Of a DNA stretch of 64,000 nt, positions 19,274 through 27,400 are shown piece by piece. Both the position numbers and the translations under genes were made by a program. The notes beneath the pieces are model-generated. The model made no database searches. It was not told the origin of the DNA and worked only from the letters and a program-made list of their open reading frames with translations. Each line of letters begins with the position of its first letter. Position 1 is the first letter of the stretch. The stretch is from JBBSDP01 sp963754335. Its GTDB lineage: Bacteria; Planctomycetota; Phycisphaerae; Tepidisphaerales; Tepidisphaeraceae. Where the stretch lies: NCBI GenBank assembly GCA_963754335.1, contig CAVWFQ010000005.1, positions 434,001 through 498,000 on the forward strand, given 5' to 3'.

Positions 19274-19465
19274 GCTGCGAATTGGAAGGGCATTCGGTTG
19301 CAGAAGGAATACGAATCCCGGCGCCGGGATGCGGATTGATCGCGAGCCGGTTCGACTCGGTCGCCGCGGTGCCACGACTACCCCGGGCGCGGGTATCATC
19401 AAATAGATCCATCGCGCCCGTGGCCGCCGCTACGCGGCGTACACGTCCTGTCCAGGGAGCCTGCC

Positions 19466-21025
19466 ATGCTCAATCCACGAAGTCGGCGCCAGTTCCTCGG
19501 CGATGTCGGCAAGGGGATGTTGATCGCTTCGATCGGGCCTGCCCTGGCCTGCGAGCTGGGGCTTGCAAAGGAGGCGGACACGGCCGGCAAGGCATTGAGC
19601 TTTGGCGGCCTCGAGGAGCTCGTCTGCCTGCTGCAGGAGACGCCGATCGGCAAACTCAACCCGCTGCTGGTGGAGAGAATCCGCGCAGGAACCGACCTGA
19701 AAACCCTCACCGCGGCGGGAGCACTGGCCAACGCCCGCTCGTTCGGCGGGGAAGATTACGTGGGCTTCCATACGATGATGGCGCTGGGGCCGGCGTATCG
19801 AATGTCGCAGGACCTGCCCGAAGCGCTGCGGCCATTGCCGGTCATGAAGGTGCTGTATCGCAACACCAGCCGCATCCAGGCGCACGGCGGGCGGAAGGCT
19901 GAAGTCCTCCGCGCGATCAGCACTAAAGACCCCCTGCCGGCGACACTGGACGGCGATGCACTGCGCTCGGCGGTGCGGGCAAGGGACGTCCATCTTGCCG
20001 AGCGGGTCCTCGCCGGCATCGCCCAGCGCGGCGCGGATGACGCGTTTAATGCATTGCTCGTCGCCGTGGAAGATGAAACCGAAGTGCATCGCGTCGTCCT
20101 GCCGTACCGGGCATGGGACATGCTCGACCTGGTTGGGCGCGAGCAGGCCACGACCATGCTTCGGCAATCCGTGCGGTATTGCGTGGTTGCTGAACAATGG
20201 CCGACGACTTCAAAGCCCGACTGCGCGCGCCAGGTGCTTCCGGCAATGATGGAGAAGTACAAACTGCTGGATGCGACGCCGGGCACCAAGCCGGGCGACG
20301 ATCAATTCGTCCAGAAGCTGAGTGAGGCGATTTTCTCCCAGACGCCGCTGCAGGCGGCGGAGGCGGCGGCCTCGGCGCTGGCCGAGGGATTTGCCCCGGA
20401 CGTAGTCGGCGAGGCCGTTTGCCTGGCCGCCAACCAGTTGATCCTGCGCGACATCGGCCGGACCGCCCGCGACGAGTCGAGCAACAAGCCGCTCGGCAGC
20501 GTGCATGGCGATTCCATCGGCGTCCACGCCTGCGACTCGGCCAATGCCTGGCGCAACATGGCCCGCGCCGCCAACTCCCGCAATTCGTTCGCCTGCCTGA
20601 TCCTCGGGGCCTACCAGGTGGCCCTGGACCGCGTGAACCGCGGCGGGGACTTCATCAACTGGCAACCGTTGCCCCTCAAGTCTCACCTCGACCAGATCAA
20701 AACCAGCGAGGCCTCCGAGCTGCTCGGGCAACTGGAAGAGGCGATCCGCGGCAACCTCCAGGCGCACGCCGCCGCGCTCGCGCACCGGTACGGGGAGGCC
20801 GGGTACCCGCCCCGCCCGGCGTTCGATCTGATGCTCAAGTACGCCGTCAGCGAGGACGGCTCACTCCATGCCGAGAAATTCTATCGCACCACCACCGACG
20901 AATTCGCCAACACCCGCCCGGCCCTGCGCTGGCGGCAGGCGGTCGCACTGGCGCGCGTGACCGCCAGCGAATACGGCCGCCCGGCGCCGGGGATGGCCGA
21001 AGCGCGGGAGATGTTGAAGGTATGA
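19466..21025 (+). CDS. Tat-exported protein of unknown function
   Basis: A 519-residue, mostly alpha-helical protein with a twin-arginine leader SRRQFLGDVGKGMLIASIGP at the N-terminus, suggesting folding (perhaps with a cofactor) before export. Notable conserved-looking stretches are GEDYVGFHTMMAL, a His/Asp-rich segment SVHGDSIGVHACDSANAW near residues 347-364, and TDEFANTRPALRWRQA. I do not recognise a catalytic family; the His and Asp spacing could bind a metal. It has no close partner: the terminator at 19241 lies upstream and a palindrome downstream. Confidence 0.75.
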   Translation: MLNPRSRRQFLGDVGKGMLIASIGPALACELGLAKEADTAGKALSFGGLEELVCLLQETPIGKLNPLLVERIRAGTDLKTLTAAGALANARSFGGEDYVGFHTMMALGPAYRMSQDLPEALRPLPVMKVLYRNTSRIQAHGGRKAEVLRAISTKDPLPATLDGDALRSAVRARDVHLAERVLAGIAQRGADDAFNALLVAVEDETEVHRVVLPYRAWDMLDLVGREQATTMLRQSVRYCVVAEQWPTTSKPDCARQVLPAMMEKYKLLDATPGTKPGDDQFVQKLSEAIFSQTPLQAAEAAASALAEGFAPDVVGEAVCLAANQLILRDIGRTARDESSNKPLGSVHGDSIGVHACDSANAWRNMARAANSRNSFACLILGAYQVALDRVNRGGDFINWQPLPLKSHLDQIKTSEASELLGQLEEAIRGNLQAHAAALAHRYGEAGYPPRPAFDLMLKYAVSEDGSLHAEKFYRTTTDEFANTRPALRWRQAVALARVTASEYGRPAPGMAEAREMLKV

Positions 21026-21124
21026 GGGAAATCAACAGGGACACAGATCGCAGTTAGGGCGCGCATATGAATGACCTGTCAATTGTCGACGCGCGAAATT
21101 GCGACGATCCACCTCATTCTCTGC

Positions 21125-21186
21125 GCGGCGGGCTCACTTCAGTGAGCCGGAGCAGCCTTACCGGCTCACTGAAGTGAGCCCGCCGC
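21125..21186. repeat. REP-like palindrome, family D (GGCTCACTTCAGTGAGCC)
   Basis: Arms of 26 bases (21125-21150 and 21161-21186) are perfect inverted copies, and each arm contains its own smaller hairpin. A single half-unit (GGCTCACTTGAGTGAGCC) occurs at 8974-8991, over the stop codon of the FemAB-like gene. Confidence 0.85.
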
Positions 21187-21251
21187 GGAAGGCGCAATTT
21201 GAATCGAGGGTTGGCGGCGCGCCTCGGTCACCCGGTGAGCGTGTTTCACAA

Positions 21252-22358
21252 TCACTTCGTCGCTGTCGCCAATTGGTAGACCGAAGCACCGAGTCCCGAG
21301 GAATACAGCAGGTTGTGTTTGGCATCCCAGCCGAAGTAGCAGTACATCGAATTGCCGTGGCAAATGTCGGGAGCTTTAAACAGGGGAGCGAGCTCGTGCC
21401 ACGTCTTGCCTCTGTCCTCGGTCTTCAAAAAGGCCCTGGAGGTGACGACCACGAACTCCTGCTCACTGGCGCCGAAGTAGGGACCGTAACAGGCATCTTC
21501 TGCGTCCGGCCCAGTCAGTGTCCAATGTTCACCATCGGAGGTGACGATCACGCCTTTGGCGGTGTTCCAGTAGATATTCCTGCCGTAATGCACCGGACGG
21601 CGTGCGATGACCTGATCATCCGCCACGAGTTTCCAGTTCTGACCGGCGTCGGCCGAAAGCTCGATTCCGCCGCGGTTGGCGTTATAGCGCGCGAGGGTCT
21701 GGTCGTTGATGACGCCCAGTCGGCAGGTTTTGTACGAATCAAGTTCGGCCGCCTCGTTATCTTTGTAGAGTTTTTTCCAACTCTTTCCGCCATCGACGCT
21801 CAGGACGGTGCGGTATGGCTCGTGCGTCATACCTAAAATCACTTGCGGATCCCGCGCGTTCCAATCGATGTCGGCGAACTCCACGCCGCGTGTGACCTGT
21901 GAGAACGAACGCCAGGTATTGGCGTGATCGAGCGAGATGCCGCCTGACAGACCGCCGAGACCGTCATAGCAGAAGAATGCCATTCGGCCGTCATCAGGAT
22001 ACGCGAGTGAGAAGCCGAATCCGGTTTCGCAGCGCCCCTTGATGTTGTTATCTTTGACCACGGACCAGGTGGCTCCCCGATCTTTTGAAACGCAGATGCC
22101 TTTTTCGGCGGTCTGCATCACCAGGTCGCCGCTGGGCGTGACAATCAATCCCTGACAGCCGCGGAGATAGGTTGGTTCAATGTTGTTCGCTCCGATCTGC
22201 CTGATGAAATTCTCGGAGATGTTGACCCAGTTGCCATCCGGCCCGCTATTGGGCCCATTGTGTCCCTCCGCGAGCGCGGCTGGCGGAACCGCCGTCAGCA
22301 ATAAAAGGGGGTTCACGATCAGCATGAACACGGGTCGACGAACACCGAGCGGGATCAT
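21252..22358 (-). CDS. Secreted Asp-box (sialidase/BNR-like) beta-propeller protein
   Basis: Repeated Asp-box motifs identify a BNR/sialidase-type propeller: SKDRGATW, SVDGGKSW, SADAGQNW and TEDRGKTW, each with the S/T-x-D-x-G-x-x-W pattern. A signal peptide precedes it (PVFMLIVNPLLLLTAVPPAALAEG). The catalytic arginine triad of true sialidases is not obvious, so this may be a Vps10/xyloglucanase-like propeller or a general exported propeller. Start is uncertain: 22358 is the first ATG before the signal peptide; alternatives are 22325 and a GTG at 22424. It is divergent from the DUF2306 gene. Confidence 0.75.
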   Translation of the reverse strand: MIPLGVRRPVFMLIVNPLLLLTAVPPAALAEGHNGPNSGPDGNWVNISENFIRQIGANNIEPTYLRGCQGLIVTPSGDLVMQTAEKGICVSKDRGATWSVVKDNNIKGRCETGFGFSLAYPDDGRMAFFCYDGLGGLSGGISLDHANTWRSFSQVTRGVEFADIDWNARDPQVILGMTHEPYRTVLSVDGGKSWKKLYKDNEAAELDSYKTCRLGVINDQTLARYNANRGGIELSADAGQNWKLVADDQVIARRPVHYGRNIYWNTAKGVIVTSDGEHWTLTGPDAEDACYGPYFGASEQEFVVVTSRAFLKTEDRGKTWHELAPLFKAPDICHGNSMYCYFGWDAKHNLLYSSGLGASVYQLATATK

Positions 22359-22451
22359 CCAACCGCTGGGATGCTGGGGAGACCCAAACAAATGATTAAT
22401 ATTATTCATCATCAATGGATCCACTGCTCGGGTAAATTAACCTCTCACGCG

Positions 22452-23081
22452 GTGAAACTCATCATCCTGCTCAAGAGCATCCTGCTCTACCTGATCCTTT
22501 GCGTGGCAACTTTTTTGATGCTGCGCATGGTCATCGACTACGCCGCTTTCCGCGACGACGTAGACTTCCTACGGTTCAAGGAGGCTTACGTCGGCTATTG
22601 GTGGTGGAAGACGGCGTTCTACGTGCACGTTTTTACATCGATCGGAGCTTTGGTGGCCGGCCTGAGCCAATTTTCCAGCCACATCCTCCGCGAACACCGC
22701 TCCTGGCATCGGCTCATCGGGCGTATCTATGCTTATGATATTCTGGCGATCAATTTCCCGTCGGGAATGGTTCTCGCCGTCTGCGCAAATGGTTTGCTGC
22801 CGGGGCGTATCGCGTTTGTTTTGCTGGACTGCCTCTGGTTTACCTTCACATGGGTTGCGGTCGCCGCCGTCCGCAATGGGCAGATCGCGCGGCATCGTGA
22901 GTTCATGATCCGCAGCTATGCTCTCACTTTTTCTGCTGTCACACTGCGGACCTGGAAAATTATTCTTTCGCGAAGCTTTCGGATCGACCCGGTTCACCTT
23001 TATATGATGGAAGCCTGGATGGGGTTCGTTCCCAACCTGCTGGTTGCTGAGTGGTGGATCCGCAACCGCCCCCGCCGGTGA
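22452..23081 (+). CDS. DUF2306-family membrane protein
   Basis: About 209 residues with five or six transmembrane helices and the family hallmarks HRSWHRLIGRIYAY after helix 2, and ARHREFMIRSYALTFSAVTLR late in the protein. DUF2306 proteins are uncharacterised integral membrane proteins with conserved His and Arg residues, possibly heme- or redox-related. The GTG at 22452 (then KLIILLKS) is a likely start; the frame is open from 22371. Divergent from the Asp-box gene with a short intergenic gap. Confidence 0.75.
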   Translation: MKLIILLKSILLYLILCVATFLMLRMVIDYAAFRDDVDFLRFKEAYVGYWWWKTAFYVHVFTSIGALVAGLSQFSSHILREHRSWHRLIGRIYAYDILAINFPSGMVLAVCANGLLPGRIAFVLLDCLWFTFTWVAVAAVRNGQIARHREFMIRSYALTFSAVTLRTWKIILSRSFRIDPVHLYMMEAWMGFVPNLLVAEWWIRNRPRR

Positions 23082-23103
23082 ACCGCCGGTGCCGGTCTGA
23101 TTC

Positions 23104-23313
23104 CTATCGCATAAACCTGAACGTGGAAAGAAGAATAAATCCAGCGATCAAAAAAATCCCAATAAAACTTACAATAAAGGTGACAACTCGAATGGGAGTC
23201 GAGTTGACGTAACCCGCTCGAATCAAAGATCGATTAACGCGCGATGAAATAAAAGATGCGGCCAGCCCGACGATGAAAACGAAAACGCACAGGATTACTA
23301 ATTCCATAATCAT
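23104..23313 (-). CDS. Small two-helix membrane protein
   Basis: A 69-residue protein with two transmembrane helices (LVILCVFVFIVGLAASFIS and VVTFIVSFIGIFLIAGFILL) separated by a basic loop. GGGG precedes the ATG by about 5 bases. No family is recognised. It is convergent with the DUF2306 gene and the surrounding bases are notably AT-rich for this genome, which may mark acquisition or relaxed constraint. Confidence 0.5.
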   Translation of the reverse strand: MIMELVILCVFVFIVGLAASFISSRVNRSLIRAGYVNSTPIRVVTFIVSFIGIFLIAGFILLSTFRFMR

Positions 23314-23362
23314 CTACCCCGAACGACAGCGACTTCATGCTGGACCGTGAAGGAACAGCCAT

Positions 23363-23767
23363 ATGTCCGATACCCCGAGCGTTGGTGCTTTCGCCATCGT
23401 TCCGAGCAACGATCTCCCCGCCGCGATCCCGTTTTGGGAACGTCTCGGCTTTGCTCGCACCGGCGGCGATGCCAACTACATTATCATGACGGGATGGGGC
23501 TGCGAAGTGCACCTGACGCAGGCGGGGACCGGCCCCTGGCGCGTGCCCGAGGAGAACAATCCATTTGGCGTTTTTATTCGCACGCCCGACGTCGACGCCA
23601 TCGCCGCGCGGGTGGAGGACTTGATCATCCGCCCCGGCGGGGTGCTCCGCCACCGCGAATGGGGAATCTACGAAGTCGGAATATGCGGACCGGACGGTAT
23701 GCTCGTCCGCATCGGCTGGCCTTCCAGGCTGATTAAAGTGAGTGAGGAAGTAGGATATGACGCTTGA
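23363..23767 (+). CDS. VOC-superfamily protein (bleomycin-resistance/glyoxalase fold)
   Basis: A 134-residue VOC protein with two beta-alpha-beta-beta-beta units: FAIVPSNDLPAAIPFWERLGF opens the first, and VGICGPDGMLVRIGWP closes the second in the style of bleomycin-binding proteins. Candidate metal ligands are few (His in CEVHLTQ and the closing strand), so binding rather than catalysis is possible. Its 3' end overlaps the next VOC gene by 11 bases, indicating co-translation. Confidence 0.85.
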   Translation: MSDTPSVGAFAIVPSNDLPAAIPFWERLGFARTGGDANYIIMTGWGCEVHLTQAGTGPWRVPEENNPFGVFIRTPDVDAIAARVEDLIIRPGGVLRHREWGIYEVGICGPDGMLVRIGWPSRLIKVSEEVGYDA

Positions 23768-24193
23768 ACGAATGGACAACGTCCTCATCGTTGTCGACGA
23801 TCTCGAAGCCGCCAAGGCGTTCTTCGTCGAACTGGGCCTTACGCTCGAGGGGGAGCAGACGGTCGAAGGGCCTTTGATTGGGAGCCTGATCGGGCTCAAG
23901 GACGTCCGGGCCACCCTCGCGATGATGCGGGCTCCCGATGGGCACGGCATCGAACTGGACAAGTTTCACACGCCCAGCGCAGTCAGGTTTGGGCCCGTGA
24001 ACGCGCCGGTGAACACGCTGGGCATCCGTCGCATCATGTTCGCCGTCGATTGTCTCGACGGCATCGTAGCTGCAGCATGCGCGCCCATGGGGCCGAGCTC
24101 ATTGGCCAAATGCAGTACGAGGACACGTATCGGCTGGCCTATATTCGCGGGCCTGAGGGCATCATTGTCGGACTCGCCGAGCAGCTCGGCTGA
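23757..24193 (+). CDS. VOC-superfamily protein (glyoxalase fold), one frameshift
   Basis: The first about 108 residues (MDNVLIVVDDLEAAKAFFVELGL, HGIELDKF, IRRIMFAVDCLDGIVA) follow the glyoxalase pattern. The C-terminal strand-helix unit continues in another frame after about 24085 as GAELIGQMQYEDTYRLAYIR, then GPEGIIVGLAEQLG with a stop at 24193. One missing base repairs it to about 145 residues, the usual length. Ribosome site AGGAAG lies inside the preceding gene. Predicted metal ligands are His at HGIEL and Glu/His in the second half. Confidence 0.75.
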
Positions 24194-24432
24194 GGACTCG
24201 GTCTATGCCTGGCCCGTTCGACTTTTCTCGGCACGCCGGGATCGAATTTGGCCACGGGAAGAGATCAAGAGGGACGCAGGACGCAGTTAAATGAGCGTGC
24301 GCGACTACGCGCATACCCTGGAGTGACCCTGCCCCGCGGGACAGCGGGAAAGGGCGAATCGACAGTGCATGTTCGCGCACGGTCATTAAATTGTCGGGGG
24401 GACATATCGCCATCGGCGGCTGAGTTGATCTG

Positions 24433-27400
24433 TCAACGGATATTAAACGTTAACGAATGAGTCACCGGATCGCCGCCGACTGCGAAATACAGCTTGTATG
24501 TTCCTGAAGCGAGACCCGTGGTTTTTAGATTCAGGCTGAACTCATCCTGATCCTTGTCGAGGCTGAATTTTCCGCCGGGCGAAGAACCGGCTGGAAGGGG
24601 CAGGATGGTGTTGGGTGATGAAGCGTGGGCAATGCCCGTCGCGGTGGCGCTCGTCGCGGTGTAGTTGACGTCCAGGCCAATCGCGTCTTGCAGGAGAAAT
24701 ACCACCGGGATTGTCGAGCCGGCCTTATACGCTGTGAAGTTGTTGAACAGCGGCAGGCAATTGTATGTCACGGTCAGCGTTTTCAACGCCGAGGTCGTGA
24801 TGCCGCCGGCGGTGTACGCGTACGTAATCGAATAGGTGCCGGCTCGCAGAAGCCTCGTGTCGAAGATTGCCGAGAACATGCCTTTAGAATCGATCTTCGA
24901 GGTTTTCGTCACGCCGTTCAGATTGATGGAGACTAAACCGCCGGCAAGGGAGTTCTGTGAGGTGATCTTGCCCGACAGCGTCGTCGCAAAAGTGTGATAG
25001 ATGATCGTCGGCGAAGCGAGGTTACTGAACGTCACGTTCGGCGCGGCGGCATTGATCGTCACCTGCTTGCCGGTGTCGAAACTCGCGACGGCGTTGTAGT
25101 CGGTGTTCCCGTCGAAGCTGGCGAATACCTCGTAAGCGCCGGGTTGAATCGGCGCGGATGTGCTGACCGCGTTCGTCTGCGCGTTTTTGTACGACAGGTG
25201 GAGCAGCGAAGTCAGAACCGCCGGATTGGGCGATTCGACACCTGTGGCGGTTGCGGTAGCCGGATGCGGATTGGTGTCGAACGTCGCGGTGACGCCGTTC
25301 ACAGTGATCAGAGCACTCGCCTTGTTGATCACGAGCACGTCGGCGGCGCTGCCGGTGTAATTGGAGTTCACGATGTTGACGGTGACATTGTAGCTGCCGG
25401 CGTCGGTAGGAGCAGAAACCGGGGTACTGCCACTTGCATAGGAGAACTGCAACTGCAGGCCGGCGGGTGTCGTCGTCGCGCTGGCGGACTTTGGCTTGCC
25501 ATCGTAGGTCTGCGAGAGACTCGCCGGCACGAGGGAGACGGAGGCGCTAGCCGGACTGATCGTGAATCCTGCCGAGTTGCTGCTGCCGGAGTGGTTGGCA
25601 TCGCCGGCGTACGTGGCGGTGACGAGATACGTTCCTGCGCCGGATGGCGCGGAAGACGTTGACGTGTAATTCGTACTGCCGGTTCCCACGTAGACGAACG
25701 TGAAGTCGGGCAAATTGGAATCATTCAACCCGCCCACGCCGGTCGCGGTCGCGGATGTTGCGGGGTACGTGGAGCCGGTGAAGGGACCGCCGACGTCGAC
25801 AACTTTCGTTGACGAACCGGCCTCGGTGATGCTGAAAGGCGCGGAGTTGCTGGCGCTGGAGTAATCGGTTGAGCCGCTGAACGAGGCAACCAGTTTGTAG
25901 TCTCCGACTGCCGCCGGCTCCGTGCTGCCCAGATCGGCGTTGGTGTCAGTGTTGATGTAATCGAGGGCCAGACCGACGGTTTCGAGGGAAGGGGAAGGCG
26001 TATCATCCACACCCTTGACGACGCCGGCAATGGTTGCCGTATCCGTGAATGTTCCGCCGGTGTACATGCCGCCGCCGGCGCTGACCGCGATCATCGGAAG
26101 GGCATGGCCGATGACAACGGCTTGGCCGCTATCGACCGGGGTGCTGACGGCGTTGTAGCTGGCGTCGCCATCAAAGGTGTAGTAGATCTCGTACGTACCG
26201 GCATTAACCGGAGCGGACGGCGTGAAGGTTTTGCCGTCGGTCGAGTAGATGATGTGCATTTCGCTGCTCAAATCCGGGGGTGTGGCCCCAACGCCCGTTG
26301 CCGTACCGCTGGCGGGTTGAGGTTTGCCGTTGTAGGGCCCGGAAAGTCCTGAGATGTTGATTGTCGCGTCGGACTTGTTCTGCTGAAGTTCGAACGCGCC
26401 CATGTCGAGGCGGCCGCCGGAGATGCGGGGGAAGCCGACGCCGCGCTGGTCGGTCGTCAGCGGATTGGCCGTGCTGGCATAGTTCGGATCGGCGGCGTTA
26501 ATCGCCGGGCTGTTGGCCGGCAAGGCAAGCGTCTGCGTCGGGCCTCCGTTTGGGGCGAGGGTCGAGTTGACTATGGCACTCAGTGCGACGTTGCCGCCGT
26601 CGCTGGTTTCGACGAGGTCGGTAGTGGCGGGCGTCAAATTCGAGAACGCCTCCGCTGCCGTTTCTGCGGCGTTGCCGACGAGGTTATAGCTTTCGGTCAT
26701 CGATCCACCGGCGACGCTGAGCACGCCGATTTCATTGCCTGCGCCCGCGGAGGTCGCGGTATTTCCCGCGACGAGCGAATTGCGAATGACCATTGTCCCG
26801 CGACTTCGAATCGCGCCGCCGGAAGCGCCGCCATTCCCGACGAACGTTGAGCTGTCGATCTCGACGTTGCCCAGGCTGGAATTGACGGCCCCGCCGGCTC
26901 CGCTGCTGGTATTTCCCGTGAACGTGGAGTTGGCGATCGTGGTCAGTTGAGACCCGGTGGTATTGATCGCGCCGCCGACCTGAGTCGCGGAGTTATCCGT
27001 GAACGTGCTGTTGTCGATCGCGAGACTGCCGGAGTTGTTGATTGCGCCGCCCTGGGCGCCCGAGTTGCCCGAGAAGGTGCAGTCGTTCACCGTCAGCGTG
27101 CCGCCCGGATTGTTCGTGACGCCGTCAACGCCATTGGCGATGGTCAATCCTGTCAGCGTAGCGGCGGCATTCTGATCGACCTGGAATATCCGCACTTGCT
27201 TGTTTCCGTCGATCGTCACGCCGGCCGCGGGCGCGGTAATCGCGATCGTGCCGGATGTATTGGTGAATTCCAAATCGCCCAGCGCGCTGCTGAGCGAGAT
27301 GGTCTGGGGACTGGCGAAGACGGTTGGGTCGAATGTGATTGCGTGGAGCCCGGCCCCCAGGGTGTCGGCATAAATGATCGCTTCGCGCAGGCTGGTCCCG

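Noticed and set aside
19282..19902. 206-codon frame overlapping the start of the Tat-exported protein
   Set aside because: Out of frame with the gene that has a clear twin-arginine leader; composition is Arg/Gly/Pro-rich shadow.
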